From: Spirochaetaceae bacterium
Lineage (GTDB): Bacteria; Spirochaetota; Spirochaetia; SZUA-6; Bin103
Reading direction: 5' to 3'
NCBI GenBank assembly: GCA_026710565.1
Contig: JAPOQV010000210.1
Coordinates: 36,001-100,000, forward strand
DNA: 64,000 nucleotides
Shown here: positions 15,122 through 24,247 of the stretch, one piece after another
How the letters are laid out: the number at the start of each line of letters is the position of its first letter
How positions within the stretch are numbered: the first letter of the stretch is position 1
Notes under the pieces: model-generated
Databases searched by the model: none
What the model saw: the letters and a program-made list of their open reading frames with translations, nothing else
Told to the model about the DNA's origin: nothing
Translations under genes and position numbers: made by a program

Positions 15122-15366
15122 AACGTCTCCGCGTGCTGGCCGGAACGGTCGTCTCGGACCGCATGGACAAGACGATCGTGGTCCTGGTCAGTTCGCAGAA
15201 GCGCCACCCGATGTACGAGAAATACATCCGCAGGTCCAAGCGTGTGAAGGCGCACGACGCGGAGAACGAGTGCAATATCGGCGACCGCGTCAGAGTCGTG
15301 GAGTCGCGGCCGCTGAGTCGCGACAAGCGGTGGCGGCTGCTGGAGATCGTGGAACGGAGCGGCTGA
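15109..15366 (+). CDS. rpsQ: 30S ribosomal protein S17
   Basis: 85 residues from ATG 15109. S17 binds 16S rRNA early in 30S assembly and has an OB fold; [16 protein letters not shown] and [21 protein letters not shown] are diagnostic. The start lies in the second copy of a 14-bp duplication. The N-terminal [12 protein letters not shown] matches the family better than the longer frame beginning at 15067, which would add 14 residues overlapping rpmC. The stop overlaps the rplN ATG. Confidence 0.94.
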   Translation: MSSTERLRVLAGTVVSDRMDKTIVVLVSSQKRHPMYEKYIRRSKRVKAHDAENECNIGDRVRVVESRPLSRDKRWRLLEIVERSG

Positions 15367-15734
15367 TGGTACAGGCGATGAGTTATCTCAACGTCGCTGA
15401 CAACAGCGGCGCCAAGCGCGTGCAGTGCATCAAGGTGCTCGGCGGCACGCGCCATGTAAGCGCCGGCGTCGGCGACCGGATCGTGGTAACGGTCAAGACC
15501 GCAATACCCTCGGCCACGGTGCGAAAGGGGACGGTCGTGCGGGCGGTGATCGTCCGCACGAGGAAGGAGACGCGTCGAGTCGACGGCACCTACATCCGCT
15601 TCGACGACAACGCCTGCGTCCTGATCGACGAGGCCGGCAATCCGTCCGGAAAGCGCATCTTCGGGCCGGTTGCGCGGGAGTTGCGCGATCGTGACTACAT
15701 GAAGATCGTCTCCCTGGCGCCGGAGGTGCTGTAA
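15366..15734 (+). CDS. rplN: 50S ribosomal protein L14
   Basis: 122 residues from ATG 15366, exactly the standard L14 length; a longer upstream frame overlaps rpsQ and is rejected. It contains [20 protein letters not shown] and the [15 protein letters not shown] stretch. L14 sits at the subunit interface beside L19. The start shares one base with the rpsQ stop (TGATG) and the stop is one base from the rplX GTG. Confidence 0.96.
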   Translation: MVQAMSYLNVADNSGAKRVQCIKVLGGTRHVSAGVGDRIVVTVKTAIPSATVRKGTVVRAVIVRTRKETRRVDGTYIRFDDNACVLIDEAGNPSGKRIFGPVARELRDRDYMKIVSLAPEVL

Positions 15735-15735
15735 C

Positions 15736-16119
15736 GTGGCGCGCAAGCGTGGAGCCGGTGGAGCGCAGGTCAGGACACGGCTGCGCCGCGATGACCAGGT
15801 GGTGGTGATCGCCGGCAGGGAGCGGGGAAAGACCGGCCGCGTGCTGCGCGTCGACATCGACCGGCAGCAGGTGGTCGTGGAAGGGCTCAATCTGGTGAAG
15901 AAGGCCATTCGACCCACTCAGCAGCGTCAGCAGGGAGGGATTTCGGAGATCGAAGCTCCGATCCACCTGTCGAACGTGATGGTGAGCACGTCCGAGGGGC
16001 GTTCGAGGATCCGGTATGAGAAAGGTGCTGCAGCCACCTCCGGTGCATCCACCCCCGGTGCGGGCACCTCCGGAGGGGACGCTCGCCGTGTCGCCGTGCG
16101 TACGGGGCAGGAGTTGTGA
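15736..16119 (+). CDS. rplX: 50S ribosomal protein L24 with replaced C-terminal tail
   Basis: 127 residues from GTG. The KOW domain is clear: [20 protein letters not shown] and [19 protein letters not shown]24 starts 50S assembly by binding the 5' end of 23S rRNA. The last roughly 30 residues, from EKGAAATSG on, are an Ala/Ser/Thr/Gly tail made of three degenerate pentapeptides coded by 15-bp units, where other L24 proteins have a conserved basic or Cys-containing end. The last codons overlap the rplE GTG (GTGA). Confidence 0.92.
   Translation: MARKRGAGGAQVRTRLRRDDQVVVIAGRERGKTGRVLRVDIDRQQVVVEGLNLVKKAIRPTQQRQQGGISEIEAPIHLSNVMVSTSEGRSRIRYEKGAAATSGASTPGAGTSGGDARRVAVRTGQEL
16030..16074 (+). repeat. 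Degenerate 15-bp repeat in the rplX tail
   Basis: Three 15-base units at 16030-16044, 16045-16059 and 16060-16074 share the form GCnnCCACCnCCGGT or close to it. They code [10 protein letters not shown] and AGTSG. The units are in frame and have diverged, so the expansion is not very recent. Confidence 0.75.
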
Positions 16120-16721
16120 GCAAGAACAAGACCGGCAACGGAACGGCGAACGGGAACGGCGGCTCACGCCCCGGGTACCCGCCACGCCTGCGCGCCGTCT
16201 ATCGGGACACGGTGGTGCCCGCACTGATCGAGGAGTTCAACTACGACAGCATCATGCAGGTGCCCAGGCTGACCAAGATACTGCTGAGCATGGGCGTTGG
16301 CATGGCCCCGACCAATCGCCAGATCCTCGACACCGCGGTCACCGAGCTCACGCTGATCGCCGGCCAGCGGGCGGTGACCACGCGCGCACGGCGCTCGATC
16401 GCGGCTTTCAAGATCCGGGCCGGGATGGAGATCGGGGCGATGGTGACCCTTCGCGGTGACCGGATGCTGGAGTTTTTCGATCGTTTCGTGAACGTCGCGG
16501 TGCCCCGCATCAAGGACTTCCGCGGTCTGTCCCCCAACTCGTTCGACGGTCGAGGCAACTACTCGGTGGGCGTCGATGAACAGATCATCTTCTCCGAGAT
16601 CGACTACGATCGCATCGACTCGATCCACGGACTCAACATCAACATCGTTACGTCGGCGCGTTCCGACCGGGAGGGCCGCAGTCTCCTCGCCGGATTGGGA
16701 ATGCCGTTCCGCGGCGAGTGA
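16116..16721 (+). CDS. rplE: 50S ribosomal protein L5
   Basis: 201 residues, about 20 longer than usual because of an N-terminal Asn/Gly-rich extension ([17 protein letters not shown]). L5 binds 5S rRNA and contacts P-site tRNA. Diagnostic blocks are [34 protein letters not shown] and [20 protein letters not shown]. The GTG overlaps the rplX stop. A later start inside the extension is possible but none has a better ribosome binding site. Confidence 0.94.
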   Translation: MSKNKTGNGTANGNGGSRPGYPPRLRAVYRDTVVPALIEEFNYDSIMQVPRLTKILLSMGVGMAPTNRQILDTAVTELTLIAGQRAVTTRARRSIAAFKIRAGMEIGAMVTLRGDRMLEFFDRFVNVAVPRIKDFRGLSPNSFDGRGNYSVGVDEQIIFSEIDYDRIDSIHGLNINIVTSARSDREGRSLLAGLGMPFRGE

Positions 16722-16750
16722 CGGCCTGGAACACGGTGAAGAGGATTACG

Positions 16751-16822
16751 ATGGTACGGACCGCGACCGGCGGGTACGGCGGGGAGAGAACCCGGTCCCG
16801 CTCACGGACGATGGAGGCATAG
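16751..16822 (+). CDS. Possible 23-residue peptide between rplE and rpsN
   Basis: The gap between rplE and rpsN is about 100 bases, unusually long for this operon. It holds an ATG frame of 23 codons plus TAG ending exactly one base before the rpsN GTG. GAAGAGGA precedes the ATG. The product would be basic ([11 protein letters not shown], then TRSRSRT). I do not recognise it. It may be a coupled leader peptide or chance; the exact abutment with rpsN is the main argument for translation. Confidence 0.25.
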   Translation: MVRTATGGYGGERTRSRSRTMEA

Positions 16823-17008
16823 GTGGCACGCAAGGCACTGATCGTGCGCGCGCAGCGCAAACCCAAATTCTCGACACGCAAGGTCAACAGGTGCCGCTGT
16901 TGCGGCCGCCCACGCGGGTATATTCGTCGTTTCGAGATGTGTCGGATCTGCTTCAGGGATCTCGCCAGCCGGGGACTCATACCCGGCGTGACGAAGTCGA
17001 GCTGGTAG
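16823..17008 (+). CDS. rpsN: 30S ribosomal protein S14, zinc-binding type
   Basis: 61 residues from GTG, the short zinc-dependent form of S14. The zinc ligands are C24, C27, C40 and C43, and the core [20 protein letters not shown] is typical. S14 is a late-assembly protein of the 30S head. A GGAGG sequence seven bases upstream fixes the start. No zinc-independent S14 copy is present in this window. Confidence 0.96.
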   Translation: MARKALIVRAQRKPKFSTRKVNRCRCCGRPRGYIRRFEMCRICFRDLASRGLIPGVTKSSW

Positions 17009-17012
17009 TCCC

Positions 17013-17411
17013 ATGGGTGTAACCGATCCGGTGGCGGACATGCTGACCAAGATCCGCAACGCGGGCATGGCCGGCCATGAGAGCGTGGAAATCGTGCCTT
17101 CGAAGTTCAAGTTGGAGATCGTGAAGACGTTGAAGACCGAAGGCTTCGTGCGGAATTTCAAGCGCGCCGGTCAGGACGGTCAGGGACCGGTGCGCGTGTT
17201 CCTCAAGTACGACGACCAGCGCAGGCCGGTCATCCGCGGAATGGTGCGTATCTCGAAACCCGGACGTCGGGTGTATCGGAGCTATCGGACCATGCCTCGC
17301 ATCCTGAACGGGTATGGGACGCTGATCGTCTCCACGTCGTCGGGCGTGATCACCGGTCGCAAGGCCGCTCAGCAGCAGGTCGGCGGCGAGCTGATCTGCA
17401 GCGTGTGGTAG
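17013..17411 (+). CDS. rpsH: 30S ribosomal protein S8
   Basis: 132 residues, standard S8, a primary 16S rRNA binder in the platform. [21 protein letters not shown] and the C-terminal [19 protein letters not shown] with CSVW are diagnostic. It starts four bases after rpsN. In enterics S8 represses the spc mRNA; nothing comparable was identified here. Confidence 0.97.
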   Translation: MGVTDPVADMLTKIRNAGMAGHESVEIVPSKFKLEIVKTLKTEGFVRNFKRAGQDGQGPVRVFLKYDDQRRPVIRGMVRISKPGRRVYRSYRTMPRILNGYGTLIVSTSSGVITGRKAAQQQVGGELICSVW

Positions 17412-17415
17412 TCGG

Positions 17416-17964
17416 ATGTCACGTATAGGAGTGCTGCCGATTCCGGTGCCGACAGGAGTCGAAGTGGCGGTGCAGGGCAGCCAGGTGGACGTTGCCGGTC
17501 CCAAGGGCACGCTCAGCACGTCCCTGCCCGGCGTCGTACGGGTCGATGTCGGGGACGGGACGATCGCCGTCAACCGAGCCGACGATGAACGATCTTCGCG
17601 GGCGATGCACGGTCTGACCCGCAACTTGATCGCCAACATGGTGACGGGGGTGTCGACGGGGTTCAGGCGGGAGCTTCTCATCAACGGGGTGGGGTACCGC
17701 GCGGAGGTGCAGGGACAGACCCTGGTCGTCGACGCCCGCTACTCGCGGCCGGTCCATCTGCCGATTCCGGCCGACCTTCTGGTACAGGTGGAGGGCGGCA
17801 ATCGCATCCTGATCTCCGGAGTCGACAAGCAGCGTGTCGGCCAGTTCGCCTCGGATGTCCGCGCGGTCCGGCCGCCCGAACCGTACAAGGGCAAGGGCAT
17901 CCGCTACGCGGATGAGCACGTGCGCCGCAAGGTAGGAAAGTCGGCCGTGGGAGGTAGCGACTGA
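17416..17964 (+). CDS. rplF: 50S ribosomal protein L6
   Basis: 182 residues, normal L6, with two related folds. Starts MSRIGVLPIPVPTGVEV; GPKGTLS, the SRAMHGLTRNLIANMVTGV segment and the C-terminal EPYKGKGIRYADEHVRRKVG are typical. It lies near the factor-binding site of the 50S subunit. Its stop overlaps the rplR ATG. Confidence 0.97.
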   Translation: MSRIGVLPIPVPTGVEVAVQGSQVDVAGPKGTLSTSLPGVVRVDVGDGTIAVNRADDERSSRAMHGLTRNLIANMVTGVSTGFRRELLINGVGYRAEVQGQTLVVDARYSRPVHLPIPADLLVQVEGGNRILISGVDKQRVGQFASDVRAVRPPEPYKGKGIRYADEHVRRKVGKSAVGGSD

Positions 17965-18317
17965 TGGGTGCGCCGGCCAAAGTGGTGCGTCGCCTTCGCC
18001 GCAAGCGGAGCATTCGTGGTAAGCTGCACGGCACCGCCGGGCGGCCGCGGATGACGGTGTTCAAGAGCAACCGGTACACCTACGTTCAGGTGATCGACGA
18101 CGATGCGGAGCGTACCGTGGTGGCGGTTTCGAACCGGGAAGCCGCGGTCGACGTGCCCAACCGGGTGTCCGATCTCGGCCGGCTCGGTGAACTCGCGGGC
18201 GAACGATTGCGCACGAACGGGATACAGAGTGTGGTGTTCGATCGCAACGGCTATCCCTATCACGGCAAGATCAAGGCGATCGCGGACGGCGCGCGCAAGT
18301 CCGGCATCGTACTGTAA
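17964..18317 (+). CDS. rplR: 50S ribosomal protein L18
   Basis: 117 residues, standard L18, which brings 5S rRNA to the large subunit with L5. [20 protein letters not shown], then [19 protein letters not shown] and the C-terminal [20 protein letters not shown] are typical. The ATG shares a base with the rplF stop. Confidence 0.96.
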   Translation: MGAPAKVVRRLRRKRSIRGKLHGTAGRPRMTVFKSNRYTYVQVIDDDAERTVVAVSNREAAVDVPNRVSDLGRLGELAGERLRTNGIQSVVFDRNGYPYHGKIKAIADGARKSGIVL

Positions 18318-18335
18318 GGATTTCGAGGGGTAACG

Positions 18336-18845
18336 GTGGGCGACAGAGACCGGGAACGCGGCGACCGGGGTGAGGGATACGAGAAGCTCGTTCGCCTCAA
18401 CCGAATTGCCAAGGTAGTCAAGGGAGGCCGCAGATTCTCGTTTTCTGCGGTGATGGTGGTCGGCGATCGCAACGGCCATGTCGGCTTCGGATTCGGCAAG
18501 GCCGCCTACGTGGCCGACGCCATTCGCAAGGGTTCGGAACGGGCGCGCCACAACATGGTGACAGTCCCGATGCGGGGCGGCACCCTGCCGCACCAGGTCA
18601 ACGGCGTGTTCAAGGGGGCGAAAGTGCTCCTGAAGCCCGCGGCTCCGGGAACCGGCGTGATCGCCGGCGGTCCGGTGAGGGCGGTGCTAGAGGCGGCCGG
18701 CGTCCGTGATGCGCTCAGCAAGTCGCTGGGCTCGCAGAACTCGATGAACCTGGTGAAGGCCGTGTTCCAGGGGCTCGATCAGATCATGGAGGCGTCCGAA
18801 GTTGCCTCCCGTCGTGGCAAGACCGTGCCGGAGCTGTGGCGATAG
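18336..18845 (+). CDS. rpsE: 30S ribosomal protein S5
   Basis: 169 residues from GTG, with AAGGATTTCGAGGGG upstream. S5 works in decoding fidelity and helicase activity at the mRNA entry. [20 protein letters not shown] and [18 protein letters not shown] form the double-stranded RNA-binding fold; the C-terminal half includes [20 protein letters not shown]. Its last bases overlap the start of rpmD. Confidence 0.96.
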   Translation: MGDRDRERGDRGEGYEKLVRLNRIAKVVKGGRRFSFSAVMVVGDRNGHVGFGFGKAAYVADAIRKGSERARHNMVTVPMRGGTLPHQVNGVFKGAKVLLKPAAPGTGVIAGGPVRAVLEAAGVRDALSKSLGSQNSMNLVKAVFQGLDQIMEASEVASRRGKTVPELWR

Positions 18846-19069
18846 TGGCTGCCCGCGGCACCGAGGGCCCACTGCGGATCCCTGACGGCTCGCGCGTGCG
18901 AGTGACGCTGGCCCGAAGCGTCATCGGGCGCAGTCCCAGGCATCGGGCAACGGTCGAGGCGCTCGGTCTGCGCGGCATCGGGTCGTCCGCCGAGCACGTT
19001 GCCTCCGCGCCGGTCGTCGGCATGATCCGCAAGGTACGCTACCTGCTTGCGATCGAGGAGATCACATGA
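18845..19069 (+). CDS. rpmD: 50S ribosomal protein L30
   Basis: 74 residues from GTG 18845, which shares a base with the rpsE stop and lies 11 bases after a GGAG. GTG at 18836 would add three residues but sits only two bases from that GGAG. The L30 core is RVRVTLARSVIGRSPRHRAT followed by VEALGLRGIGSS and GMIRKVRYLLAIEE. About 15 extra N-terminal residues precede the usual start. Its TGA overlaps the rplO ATG. Confidence 0.92.
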   Translation: MAARGTEGPLRIPDGSRVRVTLARSVIGRSPRHRATVEALGLRGIGSSAEHVASAPVVGMIRKVRYLLAIEEIT

Positions 19070-19638
19070 GCGACGCACCTGACAGGGATAGCAATGAGCC
19101 CGGTGTTGTCAGTGAGCCCGGTGAGGCGGACACGCCGCGGATCCGCCGTCCGGCCGGCGCTGCGCGCAAGCGGCGCGTCGTCGGTCGCGGCTCCGCGGGC
19201 AGGCGTGGCGGCACGTCGGGCCGTGGAACCAAGGGACAGCGGGCCCGCGCCGGCAGCGGCGTTCGCCCCGGCTTCGAGGGCGGCCAGATGCCGCTGTACC
19301 GGCGAATCGCGCGCCGCGGATTCAGCAATCACCCGTTCCGGAACATCCCCGAGGTCGTGGACGTCCGCGACCTCAACCGTTTTGCGGAAGGGGCCACCGT
19401 CGACCGGCAGGCGCTCGTGGAAGCCGGCATGATCGGATCGGCCGGGGTACCGATAAAGCTGTTGGGCTCCGGAAACCTCGAGCGGGCGCTCACCGTGCGC
19501 ATCGATCGGGCGTCGTCCGGCGCTTGCCGGAAGGTGACTGCGGCGGGCGGCACGATCCAACTGACCGGTGCCGCATCCGCCGATGCGCCCGATGGCGCTT
19601 CGGCGTCGGACGAGCCCGTGGCCGACGAGTCTGACTGA
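19066..19638 (+). CDS. rplO: 50S ribosomal protein L15 with acidic extensions
   Basis: 190 residues, against about 145 for most L15 proteins. The core GRGSAGRRGGTSGRGTKGQR and FEGGQMPLYRRIARRGFSN is normal. An N-terminal extension of about 35 residues (acidic, with SEPGEADTPRIRRP) and a C-terminal acidic Ala/Asp tail (SADAPDGASASDEPVADES) flank it. The ATG overlaps the rpmD stop and the L15 stop overlaps the secY ATG, so neither end is a misannotation. The function of the tails is unknown. Confidence 0.94.
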   Translation: MSDAPDRDSNEPGVVSEPGEADTPRIRRPAGAARKRRVVGRGSAGRRGGTSGRGTKGQRARAGSGVRPGFEGGQMPLYRRIARRGFSNHPFRNIPEVVDVRDLNRFAEGATVDRQALVEAGMIGSAGVPIKLLGSGNLERALTVRIDRASSGACRKVTAAGGTIQLTGAASADAPDGASASDEPVADESD

Positions 19639-20954
19639 TGGCAAATCCGCTGCTCGACATCTTTCGAATCCGTGACCTGCGGCAACGGATCCTGTTCACG
19701 GTAATGATCCTGGTGATATTCCGCATCGGCGCCTTTCTGCCGATCCCGGGGATCGATGTCGGCACCGTGAAGAACTTCTACGCTGCGCAACAGTCGGGCG
19801 GCATCGGCATCACGGACTACTTCGACTTCTTCTCGGGAGGCGCGTTCACCAATTTCTCCGTCTTCATGTTGGGGATCGTCCCTTACATCACCACGTCGAT
19901 CATGATGCAGCTCCTGGTCCTGGTGTTCCCGAAACTGAAGAAGGTTTCCCAGGAAGAGGGCGGCAAGAAGCGCATCCAGCGGTACACCCGGATCGCCACG
20001 GTCGGCGTCTGCATCATTCAGTCGTTGACGGTCACGACCTTCGCAGGCCAGATCCCCGGCGCGATCATCATGGACCGGATCCCCTTCACGATCCTTGCGA
20101 CGGTGACCGTGACGGCCGGCACGATCTTCCTGATGTGGCTGGGCGAGCAGATCACGCAGCGCGGCATCGGCAACGGGATTTCGCTCTTGATCTTCGCCGG
20201 GATCGTCGCCCGCATCCCCGACGCGATCTACATCATGATCAACCAGGTGCAGCGTGGCGACCTGAATCCCGTCTTCTTCGTGCTCGTGCTCGGCGCGTTC
20301 GTCGGCGTGATCTCGCTGGTGATCTATGAACAGCAGGGCCAGCGAAGGATCCCCGTCAACTATGCCAAGCGGGTGATCGGTCGCAAGGTCTATGGCGCGC
20401 AGAACGCCTACCTCCCGTTCCGGATCAATCCCTCGGGTGTCATCCCGGTGATATTCGCGTCCTCGGTCCTGATCTTCCCGCTGCAGATCGCGCAGAACCT
20501 GGGCGGCGGCGTACCGTGGCTCTCGCGCTTCGCAGCATGGCTGACGCCGAACGGCGTGCCGTACATGCTGTTCTACGCGCTGCTGATCGTGTTCTTCGCC
20601 TACTTCTATACGCAGGTCACGCTGAACCCGGTCGAGATCAGCAAGCAGATCCGTGAGAACGGCGGCTCGATCCGCGGCATCAGCTCCGACAACATGACGG
20701 AGTACCTGACGCGCATCCTGAACCGGATCATCCTGCCGGGAGCTCTGTTCCTTGCGGTCATCGCCATCATTCCTTCGATCATCCAGGCGTTGTTCCGGTT
20801 TCCGTCCAGCGTGGCCTTCCTGATGGGCGGCACGTCGCTGTTGATCATGGTCGGCGTCGACCTGGATACGATGAGTCAGATCGAGGGGCATCTGAAGATG
20901 CACCACCACGACGGCATCGTCCGCAAGGGCCGCGTACGGGCCCGCAATCTGTAG
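19638..20954 (+). CDS. secY: Preprotein translocase subunit SecY
   Basis: 438 residues with about ten hydrophobic membrane helices; the central channel subunit of the Sec translocon in the inner membrane. Recognisable segments include [12 protein letters not shown] in the first helix, the plug region with [23 protein letters not shown], and [20 protein letters not shown] near the C-terminus. It sits in its usual place between rplO and rpmJ and is probably co-translated with L15. Confidence 0.97.
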   Translation: MANPLLDIFRIRDLRQRILFTVMILVIFRIGAFLPIPGIDVGTVKNFYAAQQSGGIGITDYFDFFSGGAFTNFSVFMLGIVPYITTSIMMQLLVLVFPKLKKVSQEEGGKKRIQRYTRIATVGVCIIQSLTVTTFAGQIPGAIIMDRIPFTILATVTVTAGTIFLMWLGEQITQRGIGNGISLLIFAGIVARIPDAIYIMINQVQRGDLNPVFFVLVLGAFVGVISLVIYEQQGQRRIPVNYAKRVIGRKVYGAQNAYLPFRINPSGVIPVIFASSVLIFPLQIAQNLGGGVPWLSRFAAWLTPNGVPYMLFYALLIVFFAYFYTQVTLNPVEISKQIRENGGSIRGISSDNMTEYLTRILNRIILPGALFLAVIAIIPSIIQALFRFPSSVAFLMGGTSLLIMVGVDLDTMSQIEGHLKMHHHDGIVRKGRVRARNL

Positions 20955-20962
20955 AGGTCATC

Positions 20963-21076
20963 ATGAAGGTCAGGGCGAGCGTGAAGAAGATGTGCGCGAA
21001 GTGTAAGGTGATCAGGCGTCGCGGCGTGGTCCGCGTTATCTGCGATAACCCGAAACACAAACAGCGACAGGGGTAA
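20963..21076 (+). CDS. rpmJ: 50S ribosomal protein L36
   Basis: 37 residues: [20 protein letters not shown] followed by [17 protein letters not shown]. The zinc ligands are C11, C14, C27 and H32, so this is the zinc-binding C+ form. It lies between secY and rpsM as in most bacteria. Confidence 0.96.
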   Translation: MKVRASVKKMCAKCKVIRRRGVVRVICDNPKHKQRQG

Positions 21077-21080
21077 CGAA

Positions 21081-21461
21081 ATGGCAAGGATCGCGGGAAT
21101 CGACCTGCCGAACAAGCACGTGAGCGTGGGCTTGACCTACATCTACGGAATCGGAGCGCCTTCGGCGGCTGCGATCTGTGAAAAGACCGGGATCGCCCGG
21201 GACCGGTTGCTGAACGACCTGGCACCGGAGGAGGTCAACGAGCTGCGCCGCGTGATCGAGAGCGACTACGTGGTGGAAGGGCCGCTGCGCACGGAGGCGT
21301 CGCTCAACATCAAGCGGCTGATGGACATCGGCTGCTACCGGGGCATTCGCCACCGGCGCGGCCTGCCGGTGAGGGGACAGCGCACGCGAACCAACGCACG
21401 CGCCCGCAAGGGCAGCAAGAAAACGGTCGCGGGCAAGAAGAGAGCGCCCACGGCCAAGTGA
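21081..21461 (+). CDS. rpsM: 30S ribosomal protein S13
   Basis: 126 residues, normal S13, in the 30S head where it contacts L5 and P-site t[23 protein letters not shown] and the basic C-terminus with [19 protein letters not shown] are diagnostic. It starts four bases after rpmJ. A 57-base gap follows before rpsK. Confidence 0.97.
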   Translation: MARIAGIDLPNKHVSVGLTYIYGIGAPSAAAICEKTGIARDRLLNDLAPEEVNELRRVIESDYVVEGPLRTEASLNIKRLMDIGCYRGIRHRRGLPVRGQRTRTNARARKGSKKTVAGKKRAPTAK

Positions 21462-21518
21462 CGGACAGAGCGTGATTGGGCGGACAAGACTGACAAAGGA
21501 CGGTTGCGAGTAACGTAG

Positions 21519-21896
21519 ATGGCAAAATCGAAAGGGAAACGGGACCGAGCGGTCAGCGAAGGGAACGTCTACATCCAGGCGACCTTCAACAACACGATCG
21601 TGACGATCACCGACTTGATGGGAAACGCGGTGTCATGGGCTTCGGCGGGATCTCTCGGGTTCCGCGGAGCTAAGAAGTCCACTCCGTTCGCGGCGCAGAC
21701 AACGGCGGAGACGGCCGCGCGGAAGGCGATGGACTACGGGCTGATGGAGGTCAACGTGTTCGTCAAGGGTCCCGGGGGGGGCGGCGAATCGGCGGTCCGG
21801 TCGCTCGGGGCGCTCGGCCTCCGCGTGCGCACGATCCGGAACATCACGCCGATTCCGCACAACGGCTGCCGGCCGCAGAAGAAGCGGAGGGTGTAG
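21519..21896 (+). CDS. rpsK: 30S ribosomal protein S11
   Basis: 125 residues, standard S11 of the 30S platform near the Shine-Dalgarno binding cleft. [20 protein letters not shown] and the C-terminal [17 protein letters not shown] are diagnostic. It is followed two bases later by rpsD. Confidence 0.97.
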   Translation: MAKSKGKRDRAVSEGNVYIQATFNNTIVTITDLMGNAVSWASAGSLGFRGAKKSTPFAAQTTAETAARKAMDYGLMEVNVFVKGPGGGGESAVRSLGALGLRVRTIRNITPIPHNGCRPQKKRRV

Positions 21897-21898
21897 CG

Positions 21899-22534
21899 AT
21901 GGCTCGCTACATCGGCCCCGCCTGCCGGCTGTGCCGAGCGGAGGGGGTAAAGCTGTTCCTCAAGGGATCGCGCTGCCATTCCGAGAAGTGTCAGATCACG
22001 AAACGGCGTGGCAAGCCGGGCAAGGCGCCGCGCGCGCGCATGCAGAAGCTCTCCGACTACGGCATGCAGCTTCGCGAGAAGCAGCGCGTGAAGCGCACGT
22101 ACGGCATGCTGGAAAAACAGTTCCGCATCTTCTTCGAGCGCGCCAACCGGGAGCGCGGCGTTACCGCCGAGAACCTGGTGCGCATGTTGGAACAGCGGCT
22201 CGACAACGTGGTGTACCGCATGCACTTCGCGGGTTCACGCAAGCAGGCACGGCAGCTCGTGTCGCACGGACACGTCCTGGTCAACGACAAGCGGGTGACG
22301 ATCCCGAGCTACATGGTACAGAAGGACGACGTGCTCGAGCTGCGGGAGCGGGGCAAGATGATGACGGCCGTCAAGGACAGCCTGAAGGAGTATTCTCGCT
22401 CCGGGACGCTGCCGTGGCTGGAGGTCGATCCGGATGCGGTGCGGGGCCGGGTACTGGCTCTGCCACGGAGGGCCGACGTACCGGATCTCGAAGGCGTCAA
22501 CGAGCAGCTGATCGTCGAGCTGTATTCGAAGTGA
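21899..22534 (+). CDS. rpsD: 30S ribosomal protein S4, zinc-binding type
   Basis: 211 residues. S4 nucleates 30S assembly on 16S rRNA and helps decoding fidelity. C9, C12, C26 and C31 form an N-terminal zinc site, so this is the C+ type. The S4 RNA-binding domain contains [20 protein letters not shown] and [17 protein letters not shown]. The C-terminal [15 protein letters not shown] is typical. In some bacteria S4 autoregulates the alpha operon. Confidence 0.97.
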   Translation: MARYIGPACRLCRAEGVKLFLKGSRCHSEKCQITKRRGKPGKAPRARMQKLSDYGMQLREKQRVKRTYGMLEKQFRIFFERANRERGVTAENLVRMLEQRLDNVVYRMHFAGSRKQARQLVSHGHVLVNDKRVTIPSYMVQKDDVLELRERGKMMTAVKDSLKEYSRSGTLPWLEVDPDAVRGRVLALPRRADVPDLEGVNEQLIVELYSK

Positions 22535-22541
22535 GGGTCTG

Positions 22542-23732
22542 ATGGCGAGAAAAAACCTCCTGAAGGGGCTCAATCGTCCGACCGGCATGGTGTTCGAGCA
22601 CACCGACGTGGACGCCTCCTACGGAAAGTTCATCGCGTATCCGTTCGAGCGTGGCTACGGCGCGACTATCGGCAACAGCCTGCGGCGCATTCTGCTCTCG
22701 GGAATCCAGGGGTACGCGATCACGGCCGTGCGCATCGCCAGCCGCGAGGAGGATGGGTCGTCGCACACGGTTTCCAGTGAATTCGAGCCCATCCCGCATG
22801 TCGTCGAAGATACACCCGACATCATCAACGCGCTGAAGCAGGTCAGGCTGGCGCTGGACGAAGGGGTTGAGGAGCGGACGGTGTACGTGGAAGTCTCCGG
22901 CCCCAAGACGCTGGTCGCCGGCGATCTGGCGGCGGACACGGGCATAGTGGTGACCACGCCGGAATTGGCGATCGCCACCCTCATGGAAAACGCGAATCTC
23001 GAGATCGAGGTGCAGGTCGAGTTCTCGCGGGGCTATCTGCCGGCGGAGAACAGCGAGCGCTTCATCGATGTCGTCGGCACGATACCGATCGACGCTCTGT
23101 TCTCGCCGATCACGCGAGTGAAGTACGCCGTGGAGAACACCCGGGTCGGCCAGCGAACGGACTACGACAAGCTGGTGCTGGAGGTGTGGACCGACGGCAC
23201 GCTCAAGCCCGAGGACGCGGTCGCGGAGGCGGCCAAGATCGCCAAGGACCACTACACGATATTCATCAACTTTGAGGAAGAGGAAATCGGCGAGCACGAG
23301 GAGCTGGACCTTGAGGATGAACGGCTGCGAGGTTTGCTCGACACTCCGGTGGAGGAACTGGAGTTGTCGGTGCGCTCCAGCAACTGCCTGCGAAATGAGA
23401 ACATCCGCACGATCGGCGACCTGACCCGCAAGACCGAGGAGGAGATCGCCAAGACCCGCAATTTCGGACGCAAATCCCTCGACGAGATCAAGAAGCGGCT
23501 GGAAGAGCGTGGGTTGCACTTGGGCATGAGCGATTACAGCGCGGTGCGACAGCGACTCGCCAGCGGGGAGTCCGTCGGTTCCGCCGAGGATGAGGTGGTC
23601 GGTGACGAAGCGGTGAGCGGCACCGAAGCAGAGATCGGCGGCACCGAGGCAGCGGTGGGGACTGCCGCTGCGGGGAGCGGCGATGCGCCGACGGGCGCCG
23701 AGGCTTCGGCGCTTGACGAGACCGGGGAGTGA
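22542..23732 (+). CDS. rpoA: RNA polymerase alpha subunit with extended C-terminus
   Basis: 396 residues; most alpha subunits have about 315-350. The N-terminal dimer domain ([22 protein letters not shown]) and the C-terminal DNA-contacting domain ([20 protein letters not shown], then [18 protein letters not shown]) are complete. After these comes an acidic Ala/Gly/Glu tail of about 50 residues with a 21-bp repeated unit ([14 protein letters not shown]). The alpha CTD contacts UP elements and activators; a negatively charged tail beyond it is unusual and of unknown effect. Confidence 0.96.
   Translation: MARKNLLKGLNRPTGMVFEHTDVDASYGKFIAYPFERGYGATIGNSLRRILLSGIQGYAITAVRIASREEDGSSHTVSSEFEPIPHVVEDTPDIINALKQVRLALDEGVEERTVYVEVSGPKTLVAGDLAADTGIVVTTPELAIATLMENANLEIEVQVEFSRGYLPAENSERFIDVVGTIPIDALFSPITRVKYAVENTRVGQRTDYDKLVLEVWTDGTLKPEDAVAEAAKIAKDHYTIFINFEEEEIGEHEELDLEDERLRGLLDTPVEELELSVRSSNCLRNENIRTIGDLTRKTEEEIAKTRNFGRKSLDEIKKRLEERGLHLGMSDYSAVRQRLASGESVGSAEDEVVGDEAVSGTEAEIGGTEAAVGTAAAGSGDAPTGAEASALDETGE
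23619..23660 (+). repeat. Two degenerate 21-bp units in the rpoA tail
   Basis: GGCACCGAAGCAGAGATCGGC (first 20 of its 21 bases: GGCACCGAAGCAGAGATCGG) at 23619-23639 and a related unit at 23640-23660 code GTEAEIG and GTEAAVG in the acidic tail of RpoA. Confidence 0.6.
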
Positions 23733-23775
23733 CCACCATGCACGGCAACTCGATGCACACCGGGGACGGAGTGAA

Positions 23776-24156
23776 GTGAGACACCGCGTCGGCTACAATC
23801 CGCTCGGCCGGACGCCGAGCCACCGCAAGGCTCTCCATTCCAACATGGTGGCCGCACTGTTCCGGCACGAGCGCATCAGGACCACGCGTGCCAAGGCACT
23901 TGCCGTGCGCCGCAGCGCGGAGAAGATGATTACCCGCGCCAAGCACGACAGTGTCCACAGCCGGAGGATCATCGCGCGCCGCCTGCATGATCCGTCGGTG
24001 CTTGCCAAGCTGTTCGATGTCCTGGGCCCTCGCTTTCAGAGTCGGCCCGGCGGGTACACCCGTGTGCTGAAGCTCGGCCCCAGGTACGGGGACGCCAGCG
24101 AGATGGTCATCCTGGAGTTGCTCGACCGTCCTGCCGAAGCCGAAGAAGCTCCCTGA
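23776..24156 (+). CDS. rplQ: 50S ribosomal protein L17
   Basis: 126 residues from GTG 23776, which gives the family N-terminus [21 protein letters not shown] longer open frame upstream overlaps the rpoA tail and is rejected. L17 lies near the tunnel exit. The central [20 protein letters not shown] and the C-terminal [19 protein letters not shown] are diagnostic. It ends the S10-spc-alpha block with an acidic EAEEAP. Confidence 0.95.
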   Translation: MRHRVGYNPLGRTPSHRKALHSNMVAALFRHERIRTTRAKALAVRRSAEKMITRAKHDSVHSRRIIARRLHDPSVLAKLFDVLGPRFQSRPGGYTRVLKLGPRYGDASEMVILELLDRPAEAEEAP

Positions 24157-24247
24157 GAGATCACGGCGGCGCCGCGTAGGCGTCGATCGGAAGGTTCGTG
24201 CCGGCGGGTTTGCCGATGAAGCACACGCGAAGCGGCGGTGTCGGGGG

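Noticed and set aside
23738..23779. 13-codon ORF ([13 protein letters not shown]) between rpoA and rplQ
   Set aside because: Too short, no specific ribosome binding site, and expected by chance in a 43-base gap overlapping the rplQ start.
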